Source of the DNA: JAKQIM01 sp029557965 | Lineage (GTDB): Bacteria > Chloroflexota > Anaerolineae > Anaerolineales > UBA4823 | Reading direction: 5' to 3' | Length of the DNA: 64,000 nt | NCBI GenBank assembly: GCA_035341015.1 | Contig: DAOQUL010000002.1 | Coordinates: 85,774-149,773 of the forward strand | In this document: positions 45,981-55,492 of the stretch, piece by piece | Numbering within the stretch: position 1 is the first letter of the stretch | How the letters are laid out: each line of letters opens with the position of its first letter | Program-made: the position numbers and the translations under genes | Notes under the pieces: model-generated | Told to the model about the DNA's origin: nothing | Database searches by the model: none | The model's input: only the letters and a program-made list of their open reading frames with translations

Positions 45981-47886
45981 GGCTTTCTCCAGATGCAGGG
46001 GGTAAAGGCTCAGCCGCCGGGTCCATTGGAGGCCGATCGCCTGTTATCGATAGCTGGTCACCTTGGGCGTCTGCAGGTGTTCCCAGGCGAACCACAACCT
46101 TCGAGAGGTTAAGCGCCTGGCGCAGTTCTTGAGAAGCAGTTTTCAAGATCGTTTCAATATCCAATGTCTGGCGGACGCGTCCGCCAATCTCGCCCAACAC
46201 ACGCTCTCGCTGGGCCAGGCCCTGCGTCTCTTGATAAGAACGCGCTCTTTCTAGAGAGATGCTCAATTGATCAAGCAGCGTTTCTAACAAGCCCACTTCT
46301 GCAGCAGCCCATTCTGTGTCGGCATCATCTTTGCTGATATCCAGCACGCCCAGCACCTGGTCGCGGACTTTGACCGGGGCAAATAAACGCGCCCGCCCCC
46401 CTTCGCGAACCTGCAGAATGCGGCCCGAGCGAGCAGCCTGCGCCATCGTACTTCCGGCCCACTCGCGGCTGCCCCAGGCAGATGGGATGGGCGCGACATG
46501 CGTCCCATCATAGCGATACCCCACTGTGGCGCGCGATTGAAGCATCCTGACCCAGGCATCGCGTTCCAACTGACCATATGCACGCCGCTGGGCATCCAAC
46601 GCACCCTGAGATTCTGCCAACAAACGGGTATTGTCAATCGCGGCCGCCACCTGGTCAGCCATCGTCTGTAAAACAGCTACGGTCTCAGCATCAAAGATGC
46701 CTGACCGGCTGTCTTGCACGGTCAGCGCGCCAATACATTGGTTGCGCGAACGCAGAGGGATGGCGGCTTCAGATTTCGTATCAGGCAGTTCAGGCACCGT
46801 CAGGCGCACCTCGTCTTTGCGAGCTTCTTGCGCCACGCGCGCCTGGCTGTTTGCCACACTCCAACCGATCATGCCAGAGCCCACCCGAATGCGGTGACCA
46901 CGTTCCAAGAAGAGCCTGCCCGCCTCCCCTGTTCCGGCCCGCAACACAGCCCACTGCCGCGACTCATCCACCAAAAACAGGCCGACATAATAAAGATCAA
47001 AACGTTCCTTGATCAGATCAACGATCTCGCGCACCAAGATGTCGCTGTCCATGATCGAAACGGCCCGGCGGCTAACCTCGCTGGAGGCGGTCAACTGCTG
47101 CCGGCGCTTCTCAAGTTCTTCTGTGCGCACTTCCACACGCTCTTCCAGTTCAGTAACGCTGCGCCCAAGCTGGTCGCGCATTTGCTCTAAGGCCACACCC
47201 AAATCGGCCACTTCTTGCACACCGCGCACATCGATTGGAACCGAAAGATCGCCCTGGCCTATTAGAGAAGCTGCTTTGGCCAACCCAGGCAAGGGGGCCG
47301 CAGCACCCCGGATGATGATCATCACCAGGGTCAGAGCGGCAATTAACCCCATCCCAAGCGCAATAGAAATTGTGCGTTGGGTAACCCCCAAAGCAGCACT
47401 AAGAGGCCCACGTGAAAACACGTATTCCACCGTCCCAATCCGCTCATTGCCAACAGCCACCGGGTAAACCAACACCAGGTAATCATCTGCCCCTGGTTGG
47501 CTGCTGTCGAGGGTTGTAAAACCACCACTGATCATTGCCTGCTGAGATAAAGCCTGGCTCTCTGCCACCGATGGATGCCAGCCTTCACCCGCATCCACCA
47601 CCAAGGCTCCGGTTTCGTCGCGCACCACCGCATACACCGTATTCACCCCATCGATGAATTGAGCAATGGTGCCGCGCACCGTGGCAACATCCAAAGTATA
47701 CAAGGAGTTAAACACAAGCTGCGTGGTGATCTTGACAATCGGCTGGCTGCTTGTGATGAGCGCCTGGCTCACATTTTGCTGGCTGGCGCGCAAGCTGACC
47801 AAGAAGACCGTGCCAAAGGTTAGCACCAAGATCATGCCGATCAACGCCGGCACCGTAGTGGTTAGTTTTATTCGTCTCTGGAGCAT
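45973..47886 (-). CDS. Kinase-less receptor: single Cache-like sensor, HAMP, two GAF domains
   Basis: 637 residues. The membrane helix at about 12-35 is followed by a small periplasmic sensor (about 36-170) with VRDETGALVVDAG and ERIGTVEYVFS, consistent with a single Cache domain. A second helix and a diverged HAMP follow (LIGQGDLSVPIDVRG). GAF1 is of the second subtype (YYVGLFLVD, RAGTGEAGRLFLERGHRI). Domain 2 begins with DAWVRMLQSRATVGYRYD. The half-GAF (GGRVRQTLDIETILKTAS) is followed by a Pro-rich tail. No output domain is seen. The gene begins 53 bases after the PhnD-like lipoprotein gene, the widest gap in this run, with GGAG 8 bases before the ATG. The lipoprotein could present a ligand to this receptor. 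Confidence 0.9.
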   Translation of the reverse strand: MLQRRIKLTTTVPALIGMILVLTFGTVFLVSLRASQQNVSQALITSSQPIVKITTQLVFNSLYTLDVATVRGTIAQFIDGVNTVYAVVRDETGALVVDAGEGWHPSVAESQALSQQAMISGGFTTLDSSQPGADDYLVLVYPVAVGNERIGTVEYVFSRGPLSAALGVTQRTISIALGMGLIAALTLVMIIIRGAAAPLPGLAKAASLIGQGDLSVPIDVRGVQEVADLGVALEQMRDQLGRSVTELEERVEVRTEELEKRRQQLTASSEVSRRAVSIMDSDILVREIVDLIKERFDLYYVGLFLVDESRQWAVLRAGTGEAGRLFLERGHRIRVGSGMIGWSVANSQARVAQEARKDEVRLTVPELPDTKSEAAIPLRSRNQCIGALTVQDSRSGIFDAETVAVLQTMADQVAAAIDNTRLLAESQGALDAQRRAYGQLERDAWVRMLQSRATVGYRYDGTHVAPIPSAWGSREWAGSTMAQAARSGRILQVREGGRARLFAPVKVRDQVLGVLDISKDDADTEWAAAEVGLLETLLDQLSISLERARSYQETQGLAQRERVLGEIGGRVRQTLDIETILKTASQELRQALNLSKVVVRLGTPADAQGDQLSITGDRPPMDPAAEPLPPASGESHV

Positions 47887-47939
47887 ACTTCAATCTCCAT
47901 GCTGGTGGGCAATCATCAACATTACACCACCGCCATCAT

Positions 47940-48920
47940 TTACCGGACCGGAGCAAATAACAACTGAAGGGCCTGCATTGTTGCCTGTGGGCCAAGCGGG
48001 AAAGCATCAAATTGAGATGTTTCTTCAAAAGTTACTAACACTTGTTGGCCATCAGGATTTTCTTCCATGGTTGTAAGAACGGTTTTGACAGCGTCTTGTA
48101 ATTCCAGGCTCATGGTGGGGCTGGCTAGCACAATATGCCGAGGCACATAGCTCGTCTCACCCAGGATAACCAATTGATCTTTCACCTCCTGGGTTAACTC
48201 ATCATAATCCAGGTTCGAGAGCACCCCGGCATCAATCCTGCCGGCCAATAATTGAGCAATAATGTTGTCGATGTCGTTCAAAAAGACATACCCAATCTCG
48301 CCAGAGCCAACCGCAGAACCTGCCGTGGCCTTTTCACTGATTGCATATCCCTGCTCCACAAGGTGTCCGGCAGGCAGCAAATAGCCCGAGGTAGAAAATG
48401 GGTCTTCAAAGCCCATAATATGGCCGGTCAGATCATTCAATGTGGTCAAACTGCTTGCATTACTGGCAATGATGAAGGTCTTGTACTCGCCCACGCCGCC
48501 TTTCCAGCGCCGCAGCAGTGGGATTGCCGCCGCTTCCTCATAAACATTCAGCGCGATGTAAGGGCTTTCAAAGAAAAGATCCATCTCGCCAGAACGCATA
48601 GCATCAATCACACTTTGATCATCGGCCTCCACGATCACCCTGCCTCGCAAAATTCCTTGATCTGCCAGGCGTGAGGCCAGGTAATCGGCCATGGGTTGAA
48701 ATTCTGCAATACTGCCTGCCGGGTCATCTGAAATCACGCCGATCGATATGATCTGGTCAATCGCCAATTCAAACAGCGGCGGCACATTGGGCGCGCCGGT
48801 GGACTGGGGTACTTCCACTGCCGGTCGGCAGCCAGCCAGAGCCCCAACCAACACCGCACAAATTAACATCCAACGCAAGAACACATACAAGTAACCCTTT
48901 GAACCAAACAGGCTATTCAT
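47940..48920 (-). CDS. PhnD/phosphonate-type substrate-binding lipoprotein without an ABC transporter
   Basis: 326 residues from the ATG at 48920. This start has a GAGGTG ribosome site and overlaps the upstream receptor by 8 bases; a start at 48998 would add 26 residues. A signal peptide ends in a lipobox (VGALAGC, Cys31). The mature part has PhnD-family blocks: IGVISDDPAGSIAEFQPMADYL, the DAMRSGEMDLFFESPYIAL segment, and a FEDPFSTSGYLLPAGHL loop. PhnD-type proteins bind phosphonates, phosphite or phosphate for ABC import, but others are the ligand-binding partners of sensor kinases. No permease or ATPase gene is anywhere in this run, and both neighbours are membrane receptors. A signalling role is therefore more likely than transport (inference). 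Confidence 0.9.
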   Translation of the reverse strand: MNSLFGSKGYLYVFLRWMLICAVLVGALAGCRPAVEVPQSTGAPNVPPLFELAIDQIISIGVISDDPAGSIAEFQPMADYLASRLADQGILRGRVIVEADDQSVIDAMRSGEMDLFFESPYIALNVYEEAAAIPLLRRWKGGVGEYKTFIIASNASSLTTLNDLTGHIMGFEDPFSTSGYLLPAGHLVEQGYAISEKATAGSAVGSGEIGYVFLNDIDNIIAQLLAGRIDAGVLSNLDYDELTQEVKDQLVILGETSYVPRHIVLASPTMSLELQDAVKTVLTTMEENPDGQQVLVTFEETSQFDAFPLGPQATMQALQLLFAPVR

Positions 48921-51813
48921 CTTCACCTCTCCGCCCAGAGGATGATGGTTCTGCCAAATACTCCTCTGTACCAATATGGATATCAATGTTACCGGCATTC
49001 AATACATTACCAATCTCGCGCAGTGCGGTCTGCAGCACGCTCTCCACGTCCATGGTCTCGCTCATCCGCTCGGCCGCTTCACTCAACAGCCGCTCGCGCT
49101 CGGCCCGCATACGCGTCTCTTGATAAACCCGTGCACTTTCTAGGGCCACACCCAACTGCTCCACCAGGCTCTCGATGGTTTGAACGTTCTCAGGCGTCCA
49201 GGTATTATTGCCGGCTGTGCGGCTCTTGATCACGCCAATGACCTGGTTACGCAGCTTAACCGGCACATACAACACAGCAGGGTCTTGTTCATCCAGCGTG
49301 GTCTGACCGCTTTGCAATACCTGGCGCGCACCAGGATCATTAACGTCGCGCAAGGGTGCAATCCCCGAGGCGGTGCGGGCAAAACCGACCGTAGCGAGAG
49401 ATTCGATGTAACTCTTCCATGCCTGCTGGCTTTGAATGCCATAAGCGCGGCGCTCAGCCTCCAAAGCTTGTTCGACTTGCTGCACCAGGCGGGCACTGTA
49501 AATGGCAGTCGAAACCTGATCTGCCAACACCTGGAGGGTTCGAAGATCTTCTTCGCCAAAGGCATTGGCCTGTGTGCTCTGAACATCCAGGGCACCCAAC
49601 AATTCCTCAGCTACCACCAGGGGCAGGGTCATCTCAGATTGCGTCTCGGGCAAGTCAGGGTTGTTGAAGAAAACAGCATCCTGGCCTACATTCAACGCGA
49701 TACGCGGTTTGCGCTGGCTGGTAACGTTACCTACCATGCCCTGTTGGCCGACTTTCAGGCGGTGACCCCGAGCCAGCATTTTTTGGCCGCCAGCGCTGTT
49801 AGCCGCACGCAGCAGAGCATACTCGCCGCGCTCGTCCAGCAAGAAGATACCGACGTGGTAAAAGCCGAACCGCTCGCTAACCAGGTTCACCACCACGCGC
49901 AGCAGATCGTCCAGGCCGCGGATAGTTGCCGCGGCGCGCCCCACATCAGCCGCAGCCTGGAGCTGGGCAGAACGAAATTCCAACTCCAGGGTACGCTCAG
50001 CAACACGCTGCTCCAAACTGCCAATCAGGTCACGCACCTGCCCGGTCATGACGTTAAACGAGCGGGCCAAAACGCCGATCTCATCTTCATTTTCAACCTG
50101 GGCTTCCAGCTCCAGTCGCCCGGCAGTGATGGCTTGCACAGTTTGGGTCAGAGAGATAATTGGCCGGATAGCCTGGCGCAGGGTAGCCCACAATGACACA
50201 GCCAAGATCAAGATCGCAACCAGGGTGAACGCGGCTGCCGTCCACAGTAAACTGTTTGCCACCACCGTGTAATCGGATTCGTACTGCTGAACGACAACTC
50301 CCCAGCCATTATCCAGGCGCACAGCATAAGACCGCCAATCCACCCCCTCTGCATCCCGATAGTCCAGCCTAACCTTCACTTCACCAGTAATACTGGCATT
50401 ACGTAAAGCAGCAATAGGCTTGTCTGAGCTGTAATCAACCAATTCCGTGGCATTTTCAGCCAGGTTGGGATGTGCCAACAATTGGTCGATATTATCCACC
50501 AGGTAGGCATAGCTGTTCTCGCCAAGGTTCATCTGTTTGACGATTTGGTCAACATCAGTCAGGTCAGCCGCAAACATTGCCACGCCCAAGATCTCACGCT
50601 CAGCATTGCGAATAGGAACAGCGATCACCAGGGCCGGGCGGCCCGTGGTACGACCAATCAGGGTTTGGTAAGCCACTGCCCCGGTAATGGCGCCTTTGAA
50701 CCAAGAGCGATCGCTGTAATCCGTCAGTGCGGCATCATCGTTGCGGGCAATATTCATCCCATTGACATCGGTGGTGGAGACCAGGTAGGTATATGGATAG
50801 TTATCCTGAAAGGCTTGCAAGATTGGGCGCTGCTGGTCAGGATCCAGGCTGATGATGCCCGGTTGGGCAGCCAGGTTCCTCAATGCAACCACATTCGAAT
50901 GCAACCAATCTGCAATACTTTGGCTCAAATCATCGCCGGCTAACTCAAGCTTTGCCAGGGCCTCGTTCTCATAAGTATCCTGGGCCTGTGCCGCTAAGAT
51001 CAGCGAAAGTAAGATCAACATGGGGATAGTCACCACCAGGGCCAGAATGGTCAGGCGAGATTGCAACCCCGATCTTTGAACTACGCGCTCCGCAGCCATC
51101 TTCTGGAAGATGGCATAGGCATAAACAAAAGCATAAATCGGACTGCTCAGCAGCGAGATGGCGCTCGCAGCCGGAACATATGTCCCAAATATGTTCATCG
51201 CGGTAACGAGCAGGTGGACTAGCAGTAAAATGCGGGCCCAGCGACGGTTAAACGCCGGTAAACTGCGGTCAAAGAAGGCCAGGTAGATCAACGGGAATAC
51301 CAACAGTGTGCCCACCACACGCAGGTAAATCGCCACAACCACACGCCCCAGTGGTCCAGTGATGTAACTGGAGAAATCCATAAGGCCGCCGGCGTATGCA
51401 ACCGTCTGCAGGTCGGCAAGATACAGCCTGGCATTGAACACCACATCGATCACAGTCAATGCGATGGGTAGTAAGATCAGGCCAAACAGCAAGGCCTCCA
51501 GCCAACGCATGCGGCCTTCCAACCAGGCCGGCTTCACAAGGACAAAGACAGCCAGCGTAAGCCAAATATTCACCGCCGGGCCAAGCGCCGCCCCCACAAT
51601 CAAGGGTATAGTTGCCTGCCCAATCGTCTTAGCATGCAGCACAAAACCCAGCATCACCAGGTTAACCGCAATCGCCAATACCATCAGACCCACCAGACGG
51701 TTAGCGCGCTGCCTGGGGCTTGACGCCAATACATACAGACCCAGGGTCAGGGCCAGCACACCCAATAAGTACGCCAACATCCACCAGAAGGTGGTCAGGG
51801 TTTGCTCACTCAT
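48913..51813 (-). CDS. Kinase-less receptor: 7TM module, double Cache, HAMP, two GAF domains
   Basis: 966 residues. The ATG at 51813 is chosen for AGGAGG 7 bases upstream and the 8-base overlap (ATGAGTGA). The N-terminus (about 8-225) has seven membrane segments ending in PIYAFVYAYAIFQKM, like the 7TM module found in front of some histidine kinases. A further helix and a double-Cache domain follow (about 273-525, with STTDVNGMNIARNDDAALTD and DYSDRSWFKGAITG). Then come HAMP (ITAGRLELEAQVENEDEIG), GAF1 of the first subtype (YHVGIFLLD, ANSAGGQKMLARGHRL, RIALNVGQDAVFF), domain 2 opening with QAWKSYIESLATVGFAR, and a half-GAF (AAERMSETMDVESVLQTAL). No output domain. The PhnD-like lipoprotein gene follows directly. 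Confidence 0.9.
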   Translation of the reverse strand: MSEQTLTTFWWMLAYLLGVLALTLGLYVLASSPRQRANRLVGLMVLAIAVNLVMLGFVLHAKTIGQATIPLIVGAALGPAVNIWLTLAVFVLVKPAWLEGRMRWLEALLFGLILLPIALTVIDVVFNARLYLADLQTVAYAGGLMDFSSYITGPLGRVVVAIYLRVVGTLLVFPLIYLAFFDRSLPAFNRRWARILLLVHLLVTAMNIFGTYVPAASAISLLSSPIYAFVYAYAIFQKMAAERVVQRSGLQSRLTILALVVTIPMLILLSLILAAQAQDTYENEALAKLELAGDDLSQSIADWLHSNVVALRNLAAQPGIISLDPDQQRPILQAFQDNYPYTYLVSTTDVNGMNIARNDDAALTDYSDRSWFKGAITGAVAYQTLIGRTTGRPALVIAVPIRNAEREILGVAMFAADLTDVDQIVKQMNLGENSYAYLVDNIDQLLAHPNLAENATELVDYSSDKPIAALRNASITGEVKVRLDYRDAEGVDWRSYAVRLDNGWGVVVQQYESDYTVVANSLLWTAAAFTLVAILILAVSLWATLRQAIRPIISLTQTVQAITAGRLELEAQVENEDEIGVLARSFNVMTGQVRDLIGSLEQRVAERTLELEFRSAQLQAAADVGRAAATIRGLDDLLRVVVNLVSERFGFYHVGIFLLDERGEYALLRAANSAGGQKMLARGHRLKVGQQGMVGNVTSQRKPRIALNVGQDAVFFNNPDLPETQSEMTLPLVVAEELLGALDVQSTQANAFGEEDLRTLQVLADQVSTAIYSARLVQQVEQALEAERRAYGIQSQQAWKSYIESLATVGFARTASGIAPLRDVNDPGARQVLQSGQTTLDEQDPAVLYVPVKLRNQVIGVIKSRTAGNNTWTPENVQTIESLVEQLGVALESARVYQETRMRAERERLLSEAAERMSETMDVESVLQTALREIGNVLNAGNIDIHIGTEEYLAEPSSSGRRGEDE

Positions 51814-54460
51814 TGGCCGCCTCCTGTGCATCGGTGGGGGTATCAGAATCTAAGGATGGCCCGCTGTCGGGGCGCTTACGGCTTGCTGCAGAACGCTTGC
51901 GGGGCGTCTTTGGGGACTGGTCTGGCAGTGCATCTAGAGCGCCACCCAAAGCAGGGGCTTCACCCGGTCCATCCAAGGGCAGGCTGCCGGCTACTGGCGC
52001 CTGGTCGCTCACATCGGGCGGCGCAAGGTATACCACCGTTTCTTCCAATCCAAGGTTTGCATAAAACTCGTTCACCGCGGTCTGCAATACCGATTCGACA
52101 TCCAGGCGTTCGCGCATATGGCTGGTCATCTCGCCAACCATGCGCTCGCGCCCGGCACGGCTTTCGGCCACTTCAAAATTACGCGCCACCTCAATGGCAG
52201 TGGCAATTTGCAAGCTGATCTGTTCCATCAGACGCAGGTCATCCTCGCTAAAACGCCGCTGCTGATCGGCCACATCCATACCAATGGTGCCAATCACCTG
52301 GTCGCGCGCCACCAGTGGCACAACCACCAGGGTATTGGTGCCGCGCAGCTTGTGGATTTCATGGGTCAGAGCTGTGATCGGATCGTGCTGGGCATCGTAA
52401 ACGACCTTTGCATGCCGAGAATGGATCACACTCTGGGTCAGTTCATTGCCTTCCAATGGAATCTTCGTTCCCACAATCCCCCCGCCCAATAACTCTTTAC
52501 CATCTGGAGATTGGGTCGAGGCATTGGCCACCAGGGTCATCGTCTTGCCGCCCGGGTCCAACAAAGCAATCCCACAATGCAACAGATCAAAACCCGCACA
52601 CACCTTTTGACTGACATCTTCCAGCAGATCATCCAGGCGCACGTGCGAAACAGCCGCCGCGGTGATATCTTGCAAGAGGCGCAGTTGATCGGTGCGCAGT
52701 TGGCTCTCTTCAATCAGGCGGGCATTATCAAGCGCCAGTGCCACCTGGCTGGCAACGGATTCGATCAAGGCAACCTCATCCTCCGACCAGGCATGTTCGG
52801 GGTTGTCGCTTTCGATCCCTAATACACCAATCAAATTGTCGTACATCATCAAAGGAGCCACCAAAGCGGTTGGCGGAATCTGCGCCTCCTGGCGGGCTGG
52901 ATGATGCATCGCCTGCACAATCGTCGAACGGCCTTTTTCCAACCGGTCAAGCAGATCCTTCGATGTGCCTATATCTTCGCTGGCAGCCAGAACACCCTGC
53001 CCCTCCAGCGGGCGAACAGCCGCCAGGTCATATTCATACCCCATGCTTCGCATGCCAGTAGTGGCGGCGCGCGCCCAGCTATCTTGGGTATAGCGCTGAA
53101 ACAGCGTGTTGATCTCACTCAGGCGCTGCTGCAGCTCTTCAACCAGGCGCACATTTTGAATACCAATGGTCAACTGATCCGCCATGATCTGCATCACAGT
53201 AACATCATCCTGCCCAAAGGCGTTCAGCTTATCACTCTGCACGTCCAGTGCGCCAATCGTTTTTCCACCGCTGCGCAGCGGCACCACCATTTCTGAACGC
53301 GTATTGGGCAGCAGGGGGTCTCTTACATACACAAAGTCAGCATCCACATCGTTCACGATGCGAACCATGCCGCTGCCCGTCACATAACCCACCAGGCCCA
53401 CCTCACCTACACGCATCTTGTAACCGCGTTCCATCAAAACCCGGCTCGATTCACCCGTGCCAGAGCGCATGATGGCATTCTCTCCCAAATCATCCACCAA
53501 GAACACACTGACACTGTACAGGCCAAAGCGATCGCGGATCAGGTTGACCGATTGGTTCAAGAGCGTATCCAGGTTCTGTGCCGCCGCGGCATCGCGCGCC
53601 ACTTCAGCCGCCACTTGCACCTGCAAGGCGCGCTGCTGAAGGTCTTGTGTACGTTCTTCGACGCGCTGCTCCAGGTCGCGATACGAACTCGCTAGTTGAG
53701 CCGCCATTTGATTGAAGGCCTGCGCCAGCACACCCAATTCATCATGGCCCGTCACAGGGATAACGGTCTCTAGTTGGCCAGTTCTGAAGGCTTCTGCGCC
53801 TACGCGCAGATCATTGATTGGGTTGGTGATGCTGCGCTGCATAAAGAAGGAACCCACCAAAACCAACAGCATCAATGCCGTAAAGCCGGTTAACAAAATG
53901 ACCAGGCTGCGAGAGCTGTTCTCAAGAGCAGCATTACTACTGGCTGTAATAATGCCTTCGCTCTGGTTCACAATCAAGTCAATTTGTTGTCCCAGGCTCG
54001 AGGCTGAGCTGTTCGCATTATAGAGCTCAACCGTAAGATCGCTCTGGCGGTTTTCCAAGCGCGCCCGTTGCACTTCACCAATCGTTCGGCTGTAGTTTTC
54101 TAGCCCTCGCAGAACCCCCTCAATCTCAATCGCCTGCCCAGAAGATTTGAACAACTCACCGGCTTCTTCCAACAATAAGCTTGCGTCACTGACATCAGCC
54201 AGGGCATCGCTGACGCCCGGAACGGCATCAGACATATAGCGCAATAAGTTAACGCGCGATGAGATGATCAACACCTGGCTGCGCAACAGCAAGCGTTCTG
54301 CACGCGCGTTGACATTGGTGGCTAATTCAAGCTGATCACCCAGCGATGACAGGTTTATTGCTGTAACCGCCAGGGTAACCGCCAGCAAAACGAGCAAGGT
54401 AGCCACCGCCCCCAAAACACGTGCACGAACACTCAGGCGACGGAGAATGCGATCAATCAT
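51806..54460 (-). CDS. Kinase-less receptor: helical sensor, HAMP, three GAF domains, basic tail
   Basis: 884 residues. Two membrane helices (about 15-35 and 188-208) flank a periplasmic all-helical region (about 36-185) that looks like a four-helix-bundle sensor. HAMP follows (AFRTGQLETVIPVTGHDELG). GAF1 reads GLYSVSVFLVDD and SGTGESSRVLMERGYKM. GAF2 starts with DSWARAATTGMRSMGYEYD. GAF3 (CGIALLDPGGKTMTLV) is an extra domain compared with its neighbours. A half-GAF (TSHMRERLDVESVLQTAV) is followed by a Pro/Lys/Arg-rich tail of about 80 residues (TPRKRSAASRKR). No output domain. Four-helix-bundle sensors can bind ligands directly or through binding proteins. The NMT1-like lipoprotein gene ends 14 bases upstream. 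Confidence 0.9.
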   Translation of the reverse strand: MIDRILRRLSVRARVLGAVATLLVLLAVTLAVTAINLSSLGDQLELATNVNARAERLLLRSQVLIISSRVNLLRYMSDAVPGVSDALADVSDASLLLEEAGELFKSSGQAIEIEGVLRGLENYSRTIGEVQRARLENRQSDLTVELYNANSSASSLGQQIDLIVNQSEGIITASSNAALENSSRSLVILLTGFTALMLLVLVGSFFMQRSITNPINDLRVGAEAFRTGQLETVIPVTGHDELGVLAQAFNQMAAQLASSYRDLEQRVEERTQDLQQRALQVQVAAEVARDAAAAQNLDTLLNQSVNLIRDRFGLYSVSVFLVDDLGENAIMRSGTGESSRVLMERGYKMRVGEVGLVGYVTGSGMVRIVNDVDADFVYVRDPLLPNTRSEMVVPLRSGGKTIGALDVQSDKLNAFGQDDVTVMQIMADQLTIGIQNVRLVEELQQRLSEINTLFQRYTQDSWARAATTGMRSMGYEYDLAAVRPLEGQGVLAASEDIGTSKDLLDRLEKGRSTIVQAMHHPARQEAQIPPTALVAPLMMYDNLIGVLGIESDNPEHAWSEDEVALIESVASQVALALDNARLIEESQLRTDQLRLLQDITAAAVSHVRLDDLLEDVSQKVCAGFDLLHCGIALLDPGGKTMTLVANASTQSPDGKELLGGGIVGTKIPLEGNELTQSVIHSRHAKVVYDAQHDPITALTHEIHKLRGTNTLVVVPLVARDQVIGTIGMDVADQQRRFSEDDLRLMEQISLQIATAIEVARNFEVAESRAGRERMVGEMTSHMRERLDVESVLQTAVNEFYANLGLEETVVYLAPPDVSDQAPVAGSLPLDGPGEAPALGGALDALPDQSPKTPRKRSAASRKRPDSGPSLDSDTPTDAQEAANE

Positions 54461-54474
54461 GTGCTGGTACTCCC

Positions 54475-55491
54475 TTACTTGCCAGAGTTTTGAACTTGTT
54501 CCCAGAATTGATTTGTGAATACTTGATTGATATCAACAGCCTGGTTCAAAACGCCGTATTGCACCAGGGTATCCACCATCAACTGTACGCTGGCAGGGTC
54601 TGTGTAACCCATTTCAATCCCTGAAACAGACACCAGCCTGGCAATCTCTTTCATCATAGCCACCTGGTGACCCCGTGTTTGCGTGCCGCTCTGATCGTAT
54701 TTCAGCACAATTTCAGCAGCCTCTTCGGGATTCTCTACGGCATATTGCCAGCCGCGCAAGGTGGCGCGCAGCATACGAACACAAAGGCTGGGGTTCTGTT
54801 CGGCAATGGTGCGCGAGGTGAACAGGGTATCCCCAGGGAAGCTCAAGCCATAATTGGCATAGTCGATGATGGTCAGATCATTGGCGCTGACACCACTCTC
54901 GAGGATCGATTGGTATTCGTTATAGACCATCGCCGAAGCCACATCCAATTCGCGGTTCAAGAACGGATCCATGCTATAGCCCTGCGCCACCAACTCGAAA
55001 TCATTCAGGCTCAGGCCAGCCTGGGCGATCATGGCGTCAAACTGAGCTTCCCAACTACCCAGCCACACCCCAACCCGCTTACCGGCAAAATCGGCCGGGC
55101 CTGCAATCCCCGAATCTTTATGCACAACCAGCATCAAACCATTGTTTTGCTGGACCTGTGCAATACTGATGACAGGCTTTCCAACTTCAATTGCCATGGC
55201 CAGGTCAGCCAACAAACCCGTCCCAAAATCGCGCGTGCCAGACATGACCAAATCGACAGGCACCAGGTCTGGCCCACCCGGAATGATGGCCAACTCGATG
55301 TTTTCTTCCAGGTACCAACCCTTATCCAGGGCCACATAATAGCCGGCGAACTGTGCCTGGGTAACCCATTGCAGTTGTAAAGTCACTTTGTCGGGTATGG
55401 CTTGCGCCGTGTTTTCCCCCTGGCAGCCAGCTAACAAACCTGCCACCAGGCTCAACAAAACCAAAATTGGTAAAGCTTTGCTTATGCGCAT
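54475..55491 (-). CDS. NMT1/SsuA-like substrate-binding lipoprotein without an ABC transporter
   Basis: 338 residues from the ATG at 55491. This start has AAGGAG 7 bases upstream and lies one base after the upstream stop; a start at 55671 would add 60 residues inside the receptor gene. The lipobox is LLAGC (Cys23). Family blocks are LQLQWVTQAQFAGYYVALDKGWY, GTGLLADLAMAIEVGKPVISIAQ, FAGKRVGVWLGSWEAQFDAM and MVYNEYQSIL. NMT1/THI5-type proteins bind thiamin precursors or related small molecules for ABC import. The expected permease and ATPase genes are absent. The genes on both sides encode membrane receptors, so it may deliver a ligand to them (inference). Confidence 0.9.
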   Translation of the reverse strand: MRISKALPILVLLSLVAGLLAGCQGENTAQAIPDKVTLQLQWVTQAQFAGYYVALDKGWYLEENIELAIIPGGPDLVPVDLVMSGTRDFGTGLLADLAMAIEVGKPVISIAQVQQNNGLMLVVHKDSGIAGPADFAGKRVGVWLGSWEAQFDAMIAQAGLSLNDFELVAQGYSMDPFLNRELDVASAMVYNEYQSILESGVSANDLTIIDYANYGLSFPGDTLFTSRTIAEQNPSLCVRMLRATLRGWQYAVENPEEAAEIVLKYDQSGTQTRGHQVAMMKEIARLVSVSGIEMGYTDPASVQLMVDTLVQYGVLNQAVDINQVFTNQFWEQVQNSGK

Positions 55492-55492
55492 G

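Noticed and set aside
47887..47939. Promoter or terminator in the 53-base gap of the array
   Set aside because: Only a short GGTGG/CCACC pairing with a long loop and no T tract or -10 element; it looks like a plain leader with a ribosome site.
49180..50196. Open frame of 338 codons on the + strand within the 7TM receptor gene
   Set aside because: Antisense shadow of the GAF and HAMP coding sequence; no domain, promoter or ribosome site seen.
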